DNA of 64,000 bases from Acidovorax sp. sic0104 (GCF_019219095.1 NZ_JAHUWH010000004.1:62001-126000), one strand, 5' to 3'; positions 1 to 9,431 are shown, numbered from the stretch's first letter. Translations and numbers: made by a program. The notes: generated by a model not told the origin, from the letters alone.

Positions 1-363
<363 letters not shown>

Positions 364-488
364 TGCCGGCCGCGGGGGGCTTCGGCATGTCTGTGCCTGT
401 GCCCTTCGCTGTTGCGTGGGCTGGCGTTGTGGATCGACAGGCTTGGCCGGGGTCCGCAATGCCGGAGCCACGCCGCGCTGAACGAGTT

Positions 489-537
489 GCTATATAAAAG
501 GTAGCTGTCAGCGCATGCTGTACAAGCCGTACAGGCA
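489..537 (+). repeat. Comamonad palindromic repeat, copy 1
   Basis: GCTATATAAAAGGTAGC (489-505) fits GCTAY-N7-RTAGC, followed by a degenerate tail ending GTACAGGCA. Six more copies and a variant lie in this window. It sits in the 199-bp gap between ahcY and tlyA, in which nothing else is evident. Confidence 0.7.
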
Positions 538-562
538 TTTTTAATCAAGAAGGACGGGCGCG

Positions 563-1567
563 ATGCGCGCAGATGTGTATTTGGTGGAGCGCGGCCATGC
601 CGCGACCCGCTCCCAGGCCCAGCGGCTCATTGCCGCGGGGGTGCAGTGGCGCCTGTCGTCCGGCATGCCCTGGCAGAAAGTGGCCAAGAACGGCGACGAC
701 ATCCCGGACATCGCCCACGTCGAGCTGCTGGACGGCGCCGAGGCCAAGTACCTCTCGCGCGGCGGCCTGAAGCTGGAGGGCGCGCTCAAGGCCACGGGCC
801 TGACGGTCGCAGGACTGCGCTGCCTGGACGTGGGCCAGAGTACCGGGGGTTTCACCGACTGCCTGCTGCAGCACGGTGCCGCTCAGGTGGTGGGTGTCGA
901 CGTGGGCCATGGCCAGTTGCACGAGCGGCTGCGCAACGACCCGCGCGTGGTGGGTGTGGAGGGGCTGAACGCCCGCTCCATGACGGCGCAATCGCTGCAG
1001 GACGCGAGCGAGGAGGCCCTCTCCGAGCACGTGGAAACCGATGTCGACGACAACGACACCCAGCCCGTGGCGCCCTATGCCTGGATGCGCAACGGCGGCC
1101 AGGTGGACGATGAATACGACGACAGCGATGACGCCCGCGAGCAGGATGTCGAGGCCTTCAAAGCCGAGCGCGCCGCCAAGGCGCGCGCGCGTGCCGAGGG
1201 CATTGTGCCGACCAAGCGCCAGCGCAGGGCAGGGCTCGAACAGGTGGACATCACGCCGGAGTTCGATGTTGTCACCGGTGACTTGTCCTTTATCTCGCTC
1301 ACGCTGGTGTTGCCGGCCCTGGTGCCGCTGCTCAAGGCGAACGGCGTTTTGCTGATGCTGGTCAAGCCCCAGTTCGAGCTGCAGCCAGGCCAGGTGGGCA
1401 AGGGCGGCATCGTGCGGGATGAATCGCTGTATGCCGTGGTCGAACAACGCATCCGCGAATGCTGCGCCGGCCTGGGGCTCACCGTGAACGACTGGCTGGC
1501 CAGCCCCATAGAAGGTGGCGATGGCAACCGCGAATTTTTTGTCTCTGCGAGGAGGTCTGCTGCATGA
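563..1567 (+). CDS. tlyA: TlyA-family RNA 2'-O-methyltransferase with acidic insertion
   Basis: A TlyA/hemolysin-A type protein: an N-terminal S4 RNA-binding domain (about residues 1-60, MRADVYLVERGHAATRSQA) and an FtsJ/RrmJ-type SAM methyltransferase fold (CLDVGQSTGGFTDCLLQ around residue 95; later GDLSFISLTLVLPAL and LVKPQFE). TlyA enzymes methylate ribose in 16S/23S rRNA. At 334 aa it is about 65 residues longer than typical members. The extra part lies at roughly residues 150-222 and is very acidic (DVDDND, DDEYDDSDD) and then Arg/Lys/Ala-rich. An AAGGA ribosome-binding site precedes the ATG. The stop overlaps the metF start (ATGA), suggesting translational coupling. Confidence 0.9.
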   Translation: MRADVYLVERGHAATRSQAQRLIAAGVQWRLSSGMPWQKVAKNGDDIPDIAHVELLDGAEAKYLSRGGLKLEGALKATGLTVAGLRCLDVGQSTGGFTDCLLQHGAAQVVGVDVGHGQLHERLRNDPRVVGVEGLNARSMTAQSLQDASEEALSEHVETDVDDNDTQPVAPYAWMRNGGQVDDEYDDSDDAREQDVEAFKAERAAKARARAEGIVPTKRQRRAGLEQVDITPEFDVVTGDLSFISLTLVLPALVPLLKANGVLLMLVKPQFELQPGQVGKGGIVRDESLYAVVEQRIRECCAGLGLTVNDWLASPIEGGDGNREFFVSARRSAA

Positions 1568-2418
1568 ATGCTGCCAGCACAAGGCAAGGCACCGGCTTTC
1601 CGGTGAGCTTCGAGTTCTTTCCCCCCAAGACGCCCGAGGGCGCTGACAAGCTGCGCGCCGCGCGCCAGCAGCTGTATGCGCTGCACCCGGATTTTTGCTC
1701 CGTGACCTACGGCGCTGGCGGATCGACGCAAGAGGGCACTTTCGGCACGGTGCGTGAGATCCTGGCCGAGGGTCAGGGCGCTGCATCCCACTTTTCTTGC
1801 ATCGGCGCCACGCGCCAATCGGTGCGCGAAGAGCTGGGGCAGCTCAAGGCCATGGGCGTCAAGCGCCTCGTCGCGTTGCGCGGCGATCTGCCCAGCGGCT
1901 ACGGCGCGGGCGGCGAGTTCCAGTACGCCAGCGACCTGGTCGCCTTCATCCGTGCCGAGACCGGGCGCGACTTCCACATCGAGGTGGCGGCCTACCCGGA
2001 GGTGCACCCCCAGGCCCGGTCGCCCGAGGCCGACCTCAAGGCGTATGCCGCCAAGGTCCAGTCAGGGGCCGACTCGGCCATCACCCAGTATTTCTATAAC
2101 AGCGACGCGTACTTCCGGTTCGTGGAAGAGGCCAAGCGCCTGGGCGCGGACGTGCCGGTGGTGCCGGGCATCATGCCGATCGGCAGCTCGACGCAGCTGA
2201 TGCGCTTTTCGGACGCCTGCGGCGCGGAGATCCCGCGCTGGATCCGCCTGCGCCTGCAGTCCTTCGGCGATGACACGGCGAGCATCAAGGCCTTTGGCCT
2301 GGATGTGGTGACGGATCTGTGCGACCGACTGCGCAGCGCGGGCGTGCCGGCGCTGCATTTCTACACCATGAACCAGAGCGCTGCAACGCTGGAGATCTGC
2401 CGCAGGCTGGGGATCTGA
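1564..2418 (+). CDS. metF: 5,10-methylenetetrahydrofolate reductase
   Basis: MetF (284 aa) reduces 5,10-methylene-THF to 5-methyl-THF, the methyl donor for methionine synthesis, using FAD. The N-terminus SFEFFPPKTPEGADKL carries the conserved glutamate and FFPPK motif. SVTYGAGGSTQ, LVALRGDLP and the FFYNSDAYFRF region are also family-typical. The ATG at 1564 was chosen over an open upstream extension because it starts the conserved domain, has a GAGGAGG ribosome-binding site and overlaps the tlyA stop by ATGA. Together with ahcY it forms a methyl-cycle cluster. Confidence 0.96.
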   Translation: MNAASTRQGTGFPVSFEFFPPKTPEGADKLRAARQQLYALHPDFCSVTYGAGGSTQEGTFGTVREILAEGQGAASHFSCIGATRQSVREELGQLKAMGVKRLVALRGDLPSGYGAGGEFQYASDLVAFIRAETGRDFHIEVAAYPEVHPQARSPEADLKAYAAKVQSGADSAITQYFYNSDAYFRFVEEAKRLGADVPVVPGIMPIGSSTQLMRFSDACGAEIPRWIRLRLQSFGDDTASIKAFGLDVVTDLCDRLRSAGVPALHFYTMNQSAATLEICRRLGI

Positions 2419-2421
2419 CCG

Positions 2422-3009
2422 ATGGGGGCGCCGCAGGGCATTCGACGCTGGCAGAGTTGGCTGGCGGGTGCGCGATGCGCCCGCATGGCAGGGCTGTGGA
2501 CTGGCATCCTGGCCCTGTCGTTGGCCGGTGCGCATGCACGCGCGCAGGGGCTCTCGGCCGAAGCCGATGCGCTGGCGCCCCACCTGTTGAGCGTGCCGGG
2601 CGAAGCGATGCTGATCGACCCGCCGCGCAAGGCCGATGCGTTACCGGGGGGCGCAGACAGCGCCCTGCCCGAGAAGTCGATCGAGCTGTCGGCGGACGAG
2701 GTGGGCCTGGCGTCGTGGTACGGCGCCAAGTTCCACAAGCGGCGCACGGCGAGCGGGGAGCTGTTCGACATGAAGGCCCTGACCGCCGCCCACCCCACGC
2801 TGCCCTTCGGCTCGCTGGTGTGCGTGCGCAGCCAGGCCACGGGGCGGTCCGTGGTGGTTCGCATCAATGACCGGGGTCCCCACACCCGCAAGCGCGTCAT
2901 CGACCTGAGCCGGGGAGCCGCCGAGGTATTGGGCATGGTGGGGCTGGGCCTCAAGCCGGTCGAATTGTTCGCGCTGGACGACGGGGAGCGTGACTGTCCG
3001 GCGCCATAG
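2422..3009 (+). CDS. rlpA: RlpA-family septal ring lytic transglycosylase
   Basis: A 195-aa exported protein with a double-psi beta-barrel of the RlpA family. Visible are the core GLASWYGAKFHKRRTASGE, the AAHPTLPFGS histidine and RINDRGP aspartate of the active site, and VIDLSRGAAEVLGM. RlpA cleaves denuded glycan at the division septum. The N-terminus has a hydrophobic stretch ending AGAHARAQG, a likely signal peptide. Translation could also start at the inner ATG at 2485. There is no C-terminal SPOR domain, unlike longer RlpA proteins. It starts 3 bp after the metF stop, so it is probably cotranscribed. Confidence 0.88.
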   Translation: MGAPQGIRRWQSWLAGARCARMAGLWTGILALSLAGAHARAQGLSAEADALAPHLLSVPGEAMLIDPPRKADALPGGADSALPEKSIELSADEVGLASWYGAKFHKRRTASGELFDMKALTAAHPTLPFGSLVCVRSQATGRSVVVRINDRGPHTRKRVIDLSRGAAEVLGMVGLGLKPVELFALDDGERDCPAP

Positions 3010-3130
3010 GGGGCCCATCGACAGGGCTGCACATTCCTGAGTCTGAGACGGCTGCAGCCTGGGATTTCCTGGGCTGCACTTTGCCGTGGGCCTTGCCGGC
3101 GCCACCGTGCATGCGGCGTCGCCGGGCTTG

Positions 3131-3174
3131 CGGAGGCGCCGCCCTTTGGGAGGGAAGGCGCCGCAGGCGGCGCC
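3131..3174. repeat. GC-rich palindromic intergenic element, copy A
   Basis: A dyad built from GGCGCCGCC, CCCTTTGGGAGGG and GGCGCCGCAGGCGGCGCC lies between the convergent rlpA and rlmJ genes. It shares the GGCGCCGCAGGCG/GGGAAGGCGCC core with elements at 12243-12310 and 22620-22692. Its position at a 3' convergence fits a terminator or mRNA-end role (inference). Confidence 0.55.
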
Positions 3175-3184
3175 ATGGACCGTT

Positions 3185-4072
3185 CTATCCGCCGGACTCC
3201 AGCGTGTGCGTCGCGTGCTTGTCCTGGGCCAGCAGGTCCACCATCTGGGGCAATGCCGCTTTCAAGGCCGCCTTCAAGGTGAATGGCGGGTTGATCAGGA
3301 ACATGCCGCTGGCCGGAAGGCCGGGGCGCTTGGTGTCCCCGGCGGCATCGCTGGTGATCTTGCTGGACTTGACCGTGAGCGTCGCGTGCAGCCAGCTCTT
3401 GCCCGCTTTGGTGGCCATGGTCTTGAGTCGGCGGGGCAGGTCGTGCGCCTCGGGGCGCGGGATGATGGGGTACCAGACAGCGTAGGTGCCGGTGGCAAAG
3501 CGCTTGAGCGAGTCTGCGGCCATGTCGAGCACCTTGGCATAGTCGCTCTTGATTTCATAGCTGGGATCGCACAGCACCAAAGCGCGGCGGGCCGGAGGAG
3601 GCAGGAACTTCTTGATGCCCTCAAACCCGTCTTCATGCAGCACGGCCACCTGGCGGCCCGCTTCGAGCTGGGCCACGTTGCCCGCCAGCGAGCGCAGATC
3701 GGTGGGGTGCAACTCGAACAGCTTGAGCTTGTCATGGTCACGCAACAGGCGCTGCGTGATGAAAGGCGATCCCGGATAGACCCTGAGCGCATTGCCCTGG
3801 TTGAAGCCGCGGATCAGGTCCACATAGGCCTGAAGGGCGGGGGTGAGGGCGGGCGTGTCGGCCGCGAACAGGCGGATGACCCCGTCTGCTGCCTCACCGC
3901 TGGTGTTGGCGTAGTCGCCGTCCAGTCGGTACAGGCCGGCGCCGGCATGGGTGTCCAGCACGGTCAGGGCCGCGTCTTTCTCGGTAAGGTGCTGCAGGGC
4001 GGCGATGAGGACCGTGTGCTTGAGCACGTCGGCATGATTGCCTGCATGGAAGGCGTGGCGATAACTGAACAT
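3185..4072 (-). CDS. rlmJ: 23S rRNA (adenine2030-N6)-methyltransferase
   Basis: RlmJ (295 aa) methylates A2030 of 23S rRNA. The conserved N-terminus MFSYRHAFHAGNHADVLKH starts at the ATG at 4072; the frame is open upstream for 75 more codons without homology. DTHAGAGLY is the SAM-binding motif, FELHPTD follows, and LCDPSYE is the catalytic DPPY-like motif. FLINPPFTL near the C-terminus completes the family pattern. It converges with rlpA and diverges from the kinase gene. Confidence 0.95.
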   Translation of the reverse strand: MFSYRHAFHAGNHADVLKHTVLIAALQHLTEKDAALTVLDTHAGAGLYRLDGDYANTSGEAADGVIRLFAADTPALTPALQAYVDLIRGFNQGNALRVYPGSPFITQRLLRDHDKLKLFELHPTDLRSLAGNVAQLEAGRQVAVLHEDGFEGIKKFLPPPARRALVLCDPSYEIKSDYAKVLDMAADSLKRFATGTYAVWYPIIPRPEAHDLPRRLKTMATKAGKSWLHATLTVKSSKITSDAAGDTKRPGLPASGMFLINPPFTLKAALKAALPQMVDLLAQDKHATHTLESGG

Positions 4073-4378
4073 GTCCAATGGTAACGGGTGCGCGTCGGAC
4101 GGGCCTGCTTTTGCACTCCGCGGGTGGAGAGTGCGACGGCGCCCCGCCCCTTTTCTGCCGGACTTCGCTGTCGCATGTGCGTTTCGGCGAGGGCTGGTGG
4201 TGCAGGCCCGCCGGGCGCGGCACAATCGGGATGTTTGCCCCGAGCGTGATGTTTTTTGCAGACAGATAGCCTTTTGTTTCTGGTACGGTAACCACATGCA
4301 TCATCATCGCGCCTGCAATCGCCTTGACCCCATGGCGGTGCCGATGCAAGTACGCCTGCCCGCCACGCACCCTTTAAC
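4073..4378. other. Divergent intergenic region rlmJ / kinase
   Basis: 306 bp between divergent starts. The part near 4235-4290 is comparatively AT-rich (TTTTTTGCAG, CTTTTGTTTCTGG) and is the best place for the kinase promoter, but I see no convincing -35/-10 pair and no operator. No small gene is supported. Confidence 0.4.
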
Positions 4379-6382
4379 ATGAACGCAGTTTCCAGCCCCG
4401 CTTCTGCTCCCGCCAGCGGCATCAGCCATGTGGATGCGCTGCCGCCGGGCACACGGCTGGCCGAGTTCGAGATCCTGGGGCTGCTGGGCGTGGGTGGTTT
4501 TGGCATGGTCTACAAGGCCTTCGATCACTCCCTGCACCGGTCGGTGGCCATCAAGGAGTACATGCCGTCCTCGCTGGCGGGCCGTTCCGAGGGGCAATCG
4601 CTGTGGGTGCGTTCCTCGTCCGATCAGCAGACTTTCCGCGCAGGTCTGGCATCGTTTGTCGGCGAGGCGCGGCTGCTGGCGCAGTTCGACCACCCCTCGC
4701 TGGTCAAGGTGTTCCGGTTCTGGGAGGCCAACAACACCGCCTACATGGTCATGCCGCTGTACACCGGCATGACCTTCAAGCAGGCCCGCGCCCAGATGCG
4801 CACGCCGCCGCCCGAGGTCTGGCTGCGCAAGCTGCTGTGGTCCGTGCTGGGCGCGCTGCGCGTGTTGCACGACGGCAAGACCCTGCACCGCGACATCTCG
4901 CCCGACAACATCTTCCTTCAGGACAACGGCCCGCCGGTGCTGCTGGACCTGGGCGCCGCCCGGCACGCCATCAACGATCAGGACCGCAAGCACACGGCAG
5001 TGCTCAAGGTGAACTACGCGCCGATCGAACAGTATTCCGACGGCGACGAAGAACTGCGCCAGGGGCCGTGGAGCGATCTGTATTCGCTGGCGGCGGTGGT
5101 TCACGGCTGCCTGTGCAACGACACGCCCCTGCCTGCCACGCTGCGCTCCATCCGGGACCGCATGGTGTCGTTCTCCCGCGTGGCCCGGACCGTCAAGCGG
5201 CAGTTCGGGGTGGAATATTCAGCGCCCTTCGTCGCCGCCGTCGCCAAGTCGCTGGCTCTGCGCCCGGCAGACCGGCCGCAGAGCATCGACGAATTCCTTC
5301 AAATCATGGAAATGACCGCCGCCCCCGAGGGCGTCGAGCATTTCGACTTCCGGGCAGACCTGGGCGACATCTGGGTGGAGCCGGCGGACCGGCCGGGACC
5401 CGGGCAGGTCACGCCCACCGTGGATGTGACCTCGGCGTCGCAGGTGATCGGCGAGTTGCCGGCGCCCGCGCTTGCGCAACGCGCATCGCCCGTGGGCAGC
5501 GTGCCGCCCTCCCACAGGTCGGGCGAGCCCCCCGAAATGCCCACCGCCGTCGACGATGCTGGTGGCGACACCGTGATGCTGGGCGGGCCTGACACCGTCG
5601 CGGCAGATGCGGGTGACACCGTGTTCATTGATGCAGGCGATACCGTCGCGGCCGATGATTCACGCTATGACGACCCTGATGCCTACCGCAGGGCTGCCGG
5701 CAATGGTGGCAAGAGCGCGGAAGAACACCGGGGCCGGCATGCTGACCGCGACGCCGGGGGGCGCTCATCGGCCCGGCCGGCCAAGGCCGGAGGCAAACGC
5801 GTGCCCATTGTTGCCTGGCTCGCGGTGGCGGTTTTTTCTGTCGTGGCCATTGCCGGGGGCGTGCGGTGGGCGCAAAGCGGCAAGGCGGCTCCCAAGGACG
5901 ACATCATCACAGAGATGGCCGAGCCCGCCGCACCCGCCCCGGCGGCCGAGGCCGTGCTGGCCGAAGCTGCAGCCAGCACGCCCGCTTCGGACTTGGCGGC
6001 CTCTGCGGTGCAAGCCAGTGCGGCGGCTGCTTCCGCTGCCGAGTCCGCGCCCGCCGTGCCGGCTTTCGTGGCGGCATCTGCGCCGGCGCGTGCGCCCCGC
6101 ACCGCCAAGCGGCCGGTTGTCGAGCCGGTCGCAACCCCCATCGTGGTGCATGAGGAGCCCGCGCCCGCACCACCTCCGGTGGTGGCCGAGCCCAAGCCTC
6201 GTCCGCCGCCGCCGAGGGTGCTGTCGCCGCAGGAAAGCTGTGCGGACGCCAACTTCCTGGCGCGGCCCATGTGCATCCACCAGGAGTGCCAGAAAGCCTC
6301 GCACGCCGCGCATCCCATCTGTGTGGAAAGCCGGCGCCGCTACGAGGCTGAAGAGCAGCGCCGCCGCCAGACTCCCAACTGA
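4379..6382 (+). CDS. Membrane Hanks-type Ser/Thr protein kinase with DTV-repeat linker
   Basis: 667 aa. The kinase domain covers about residues 25-310: glycine loop GVGGFGMVYKA, catalytic Lys59 in VAIKEYM, HRDISPDNIFL (His170-Arg-Asp172) and Asp190 in DLG, which replaces the usual DFG. The catalytic residues look intact. A long linker contains four close Asp-Thr-Val motifs (about residues 396-425). One transmembrane segment (about 475-497, AWLAVAVFSVVAIAGG) is followed by an Ala/Pro-rich stretch and a C-terminal domain with four cysteines (SCAD, PMCIHQEC, PICVE). The domain order suggests a cytoplasmic kinase and a periplasmic tail. Substrates are unknown; no phosphatase or FHA gene is adjacent. 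Confidence 0.9.
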   Translation: MNAVSSPASAPASGISHVDALPPGTRLAEFEILGLLGVGGFGMVYKAFDHSLHRSVAIKEYMPSSLAGRSEGQSLWVRSSSDQQTFRAGLASFVGEARLLAQFDHPSLVKVFRFWEANNTAYMVMPLYTGMTFKQARAQMRTPPPEVWLRKLLWSVLGALRVLHDGKTLHRDISPDNIFLQDNGPPVLLDLGAARHAINDQDRKHTAVLKVNYAPIEQYSDGDEELRQGPWSDLYSLAAVVHGCLCNDTPLPATLRSIRDRMVSFSRVARTVKRQFGVEYSAPFVAAVAKSLALRPADRPQSIDEFLQIMEMTAAPEGVEHFDFRADLGDIWVEPADRPGPGQVTPTVDVTSASQVIGELPAPALAQRASPVGSVPPSHRSGEPPEMPTAVDDAGGDTVMLGGPDTVAADAGDTVFIDAGDTVAADDSRYDDPDAYRRAAGNGGKSAEEHRGRHADRDAGGRSSARPAKAGGKRVPIVAWLAVAVFSVVAIAGGVRWAQSGKAAPKDDIITEMAEPAAPAPAAEAVLAEAAASTPASDLAASAVQASAAAASAAESAPAVPAFVAASAPARAPRTAKRPVVEPVATPIVVHEEPAPAPPPVVAEPKPRPPPPRVLSPQESCADANFLARPMCIHQECQKASHAAHPICVESRRRYEAEEQRRRQTPN

Positions 6383-6485
6383 CTTTGGGGTCGCGCGCCC
6401 CAGCCGGGCGCCGCAAGACCCACATTCCGAAGGGGCGGCTCTGCGCCTAAAAAAACGATTGTTGCCCCTTGGGACGGCCCGGGCC

Positions 6486-6515
6486 TTGCGTACTTCGGAG
6501 TCAAATTCGTATAAT
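6486..6515 (+). promoter_or_regulatory. Sigma-70 promoter of rplM-rpsI
   Basis: TTGCGT (6486-6491), an 18-bp spacer and a perfect TATAAT (6510-6515) lie 125 bp upstream of rplM. This leaves a leader of roughly 120 nt, as is usual for L13-S9 operons. Confidence 0.75.
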
Positions 6516-6640
6516 CGTGGGCTTCGCAGCGCTTTTGTGGTCCCGCGGCGGAGATTTCATGCCACCTAAGAGGCTTCCTTCAGAGAAGCACCGACCGTGG
6601 AAAAGGACCCGCCAAACCCTCTCCTTTCAAAGAGAAACTC

Positions 6641-7072
6641 ATGACTACTACTTTCAGCGCAAAGCCCGCTGAGGTCGTGCACGAGTGGTTTGTGATTGAC
6701 GCGACCGACAAGGTCCTCGGACGAGTAGCCAGCGAAGTTGCTCTCCGTTTGCGCGGCAAACACAAGGCCATTTACACGCCTCACGTCGATACCGGCGACT
6801 TCATCGTCGTCATCAACGCAGCCCAGCTCAAGGTCACCGGCACCAAGTCCCTGGACAAGGTGTACTACCGTCACTCGGGATATCCCGGCGGTATCACGGC
6901 CACGAACTTCCGCGACATGCAATCCAAGCACCCTGGCCGTGCACTGGAAAAGGCTGTCAAGGGCATGCTGCCCAAGGGTCCCCTTGGCTATGCAATGATC
7001 AAGAAACTCAAGGTGTATGGCGGTGCAGAGCATCCCCACACCGCCCAGCAGCCCAAGGCTCTGGAAATCTAA
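6641..7072 (+). CDS. rplM: 50S ribosomal protein L13
   Basis: L13 (143 aa), an early-assembling protein of the large ribosomal subunit. The sequence is typical throughout: [20 protein letters not shown] near the N-terminus, [10 protein letters not shown] in the middle, and [13 protein letters not shown] near the C-terminus. The full length matches the family. It is followed after 11 bp by rpsI, the near-universal L13-S9 operon, and is preceded by a strong promoter. Confidence 0.98.
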   Translation: MTTTFSAKPAEVVHEWFVIDATDKVLGRVASEVALRLRGKHKAIYTPHVDTGDFIVVINAAQLKVTGTKSLDKVYYRHSGYPGGITATNFRDMQSKHPGRALEKAVKGMLPKGPLGYAMIKKLKVYGGAEHPHTAQQPKALEI

Positions 7073-7083
7073 GGAGCCTTGAG

Positions 7084-7476
7084 ATGATTGGTGAATGGAA
7101 CAATGGCACCGGCCGTCGCAAGTCCAGCGTCGCCCGCGTGTTTCTGAAGAAGGGTTCCGGCAAGATCACTGTGAATGGCAAAGACATTCAGCAGTACTTC
7201 GGCCGCGAAACCTCCATCATGATTGCCAAGCAGCCCCTGGCACTGACCAACCATGTCGAAACTTTCGACATCCAGGTCAACGTGCACGGTGGTGGTGAAT
7301 CCGGCCAAGCCGGTGCCACCCGCCACGGCATCACCCGCGCCCTGATCGACTACGACGCAGCACTCAAGCCCGCACTGAGTCAAGCCGGCTTCGTGACGCG
7401 CGATGCGCGTGAAGTCGAGCGCAAGAAGGTCGGTCTGCACTCTGCACGCCGCGCCAAGCAGTTCTCCAAGCGTTAA
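7084..7476 (+). CDS. rpsI: 30S ribosomal protein S9
   Basis: S9 (130 aa). [21 protein letters not shown] at the start, [15 protein letters not shown] in the middle and the C-terminal tail ending QFSKR, which reaches the P-site tRNA, are diagnostic. An AAGGAG ribosome-binding site lies before the ATG. It is the last gene of the operon and is followed by a strong terminator. Confidence 0.98.
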   Translation: MIGEWNNGTGRRKSSVARVFLKKGSGKITVNGKDIQQYFGRETSIMIAKQPLALTNHVETFDIQVNVHGGGESGQAGATRHGITRALIDYDAALKPALSQAGFVTRDAREVERKKVGLHSARRAKQFSKR

Positions 7477-7556
7477 GCTTCGGCCCCTGCCCCGAGGCCG
7501 CACCATGCGGCCTCCAATTCTGCAAAGCGGCCTTTCGAGGCTCTTTACAGAACAGA

Positions 7557-7581
7557 AAACCGCCTCAGGGCGGTTTTTTCG
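7557..7581 (+). terminator. Rho-independent terminator of rplM-rpsI
   Basis: AAACCGCC-TCA-GGGCGGTTT followed by T-run: a GC-rich stem of 8-9 bp and a uridine tract about 80 bp past the rpsI stop. Confidence 0.9.
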
Positions 7582-7639
7582 TTTAAGGTGCGCTCTTTTT
7601 GCTGCGAACCATTCTCATGCCGCAACCTACCATCCTGCC

Positions 7640-8350
7640 ATGCGCCTTCGCCTGCTGCGCCGTCGGCTGACCATCAGCGCCCCCCGGGTCGCCATACGCA
7701 GCGCACTCCCCTGGCCGTTTCGCTGGCTGACCCTGGCGGTGGTGCTGGGCTTTTGCGCGGCGGTGGCGGTCTGGGCATTCGAATTCGGCAAGTCCATTGC
7801 AGGCCTGGACCCTATTTCCCGTGACGAGGTGGTTCAGATGCGGGCCGAGATCGCGCGTCTGCAGGACGCTGCCCAGGAACAGCAGACGGGCGCGCACACG
7901 GCCGAGAGCCTCCTTGTGGCCGAGCGCGCCGCCAAGGAAAGCCTGATGGCCCAGGTGAAGCAATTGGAGGCGGACAACCGCACGCTGCGCGAAGACCTGG
8001 GCTTTTTTGAGAAACTGATTCCAGCCGCCAAGATCGAGGGCCTGGCCATCCGCAGCCTGCAGGCGGAAGTGTTGGGCGGCATGCAATTGCGCTGGCAGGT
8101 GCTGGTCATCCAGGCGGCGCGCAATGCGCCGGAGTTCAACGGCCGGCTCGAGCTGGTGCTCGCCGGTACGCAGGACGGCAATCCCTGGACGCAGACCCAG
8201 CCCGCCCAGGGCCAGCCCGTGCAGGTCAAGCAGTACCGGCGCATCGAAGGCGTGCTCGATCTGCCCCCCAATGCCGTGGTAAAAACCGTGACCGCGCGCG
8301 TGCTGGAAGGCAGCACAGTCCGGGCCGTGCAGGCGATGACCATCGAGTGA
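7640..8350 (+). CDS. DUF6776-family membrane-anchored coiled-coil protein
   Basis: A 236-aa protein with a basic N-terminus, one transmembrane helix (about residues 30-48, WLTLAVVLGFCAAVAVWAF), a coiled coil (about 55-115, rich in Glu/Gln/Ala with ARLQDAAQEQQ and VKQLEADNRTLREDLGFF) and a C-terminal beta-rich part. The layout fits the uncharacterised betaproteobacterial DUF6776 family; I recognise the pattern but not a function. The ATG at 7640 places the basic region just before the membrane helix. The next gene encodes a bactofilin, suggesting a cell-envelope or cytoskeleton role (inference). Confidence 0.8.
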   Translation: MRLRLLRRRLTISAPRVAIRSALPWPFRWLTLAVVLGFCAAVAVWAFEFGKSIAGLDPISRDEVVQMRAEIARLQDAAQEQQTGAHTAESLLVAERAAKESLMAQVKQLEADNRTLREDLGFFEKLIPAAKIEGLAIRSLQAEVLGGMQLRWQVLVIQAARNAPEFNGRLELVLAGTQDGNPWTQTQPAQGQPVQVKQYRRIEGVLDLPPNAVVKTVTARVLEGSTVRAVQAMTIE

Positions 8351-8565
8351 TCGCACGGGGCGCGCAGGAATGGCGGCCCTGGGCACGGCAGTGCCGCAAC
8401 CGTGCTGCGATACCTCCCAGCCAGCGCCATGCACCGCCAGGGGCTGCCGACGACGCGGCGTTCCACCTCGCTGCGTGGGTGTCCGTCCATCGGGCACCTG
8501 CGGTCCATTTTTTCGTTTGCCGCAGCCGCCTGGGCTGGCGGCGCGTCTCCCAAGGAGTCTTGCCC

Positions 8566-8964
8566 ATGTTTTCCCGTAAGAAGCAGCCCCCCATCAAGAG
8601 CCTTGTCGCCCAGGGCACCCGGATCGAAGGCGCGGTGCATTTCGTCGAAGGCATGCGCATCGATGGGGAGGTGGTGGGTGACATCCGCGCCGCAGCCGAG
8701 CAGCCCAGCATCCTGGTGATCTCCGAAACGGCCCGGGTGGAGGGCGCCGTGCATGCCGACCACGTGATCGTCAACGGCCAGGTGATTGGCCCGGTCCACG
8801 CCGCGGAGCTGCTGGAACTCCAGCCCAAGGCGAAGATCACAGGCAACGTGCACTACAAGGCGCTGGAGATGCACCAGGGTGCGGTGATCGCGGGCCAGAT
8901 GTGCCCGGTAGCCGTGCTGGTGGAGGAAAAGCCCCCACTGAAGTTAGCGTCAAACGGGCAGTGA
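8566..8964 (+). CDS. Bactofilin (polymer-forming cytoskeletal protein)
   Basis: 132 aa with the bactofilin beta-helix pattern: TRIEGAVHFVEGMRIDGEVVGDI, then regular hydrophobic/Gly repeats (VEGAVHADHVIVNGQVIGPVHA, ITGNVHYKALEMHQGAVIAG). Bactofilins polymerise without nucleotide and scaffold cell-wall enzymes. The ATG at 8566 has an AAGGAGT ribosome-binding site; reading further upstream gives low-complexity sequence only. The 215-bp gap before it has no clear signal. Confidence 0.93.
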   Translation: MFSRKKQPPIKSLVAQGTRIEGAVHFVEGMRIDGEVVGDIRAAAEQPSILVISETARVEGAVHADHVIVNGQVIGPVHAAELLELQPKAKITGNVHYKALEMHQGAVIAGQMCPVAVLVEEKPPLKLASNGQ

Positions 8965-9026
8965 CCTGAATTCCCGAGCGGTCTGCAGTACTATTACCCG
9001 CAAAATTGAAACCGGAAGGACACCCC

Positions 9027-9392
9027 ATGAGCGCAGTTGCCGAGAACATCCAGACCGAAATGCCCGCCCCCATCCTGTTCACGGACAGCGCGGCGGCCAA
9101 GGTGGCGGACCTGATCGCCGAAGAAGGCAACCCTGACCTGAAGCTGCGCGTTTTCGTGCAGGGTGGCGGTTGCTCCGGCTTCCAGTACGGCTTCACCTTC
9201 GACGAGATCACCAATGACGACGACACCACCATGACCAAGAATGGCGTGTCGCTGCTGATCGACGCCATGAGCTACCAGTACCTGGTGGGCGCCGAGATCG
9301 ACTACAAGGAAGACCTGCAGGGCGCCCAGTTCGTGATCAAGAACCCCAACGCCACCACCACCTGCGGTTGCGGCTCGAGCTTCTCGGCCTGA
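9027..9392 (+). CDS. erpA: Iron-sulfur cluster insertion protein ErpA
   Basis: An A-type Fe-S carrier (121 aa) delivering clusters to apoproteins. The three ligand cysteines are present in [11 protein letters not shown] and [23 protein letters not shown] and the [12 protein letters not shown] core favour ErpA over IscA. The ATG at 9027 has a GGAAGGA ribosome-binding site; an earlier in-frame TTG at 9006 is unlikely. It is a monocistronic unit with its own terminator. Confidence 0.95.
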   Translation: MSAVAENIQTEMPAPILFTDSAAAKVADLIAEEGNPDLKLRVFVQGGGCSGFQYGFTFDEITNDDDTTMTKNGVSLLIDAMSYQYLVGAEIDYKEDLQGAQFVIKNPNATTTCGCGSSFSA

Positions 9393-9431
9393 TGCGCACC
9401 GGGCGCTGCGACAACCGCGCCATGACGATCC

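Noticed and set aside
545..1786. Long open frame on the minus strand opposite tlyA
   Set aside because: Arg/His/Ala-rich translation with no family pattern; it mirrors the codon bias of tlyA and metF.
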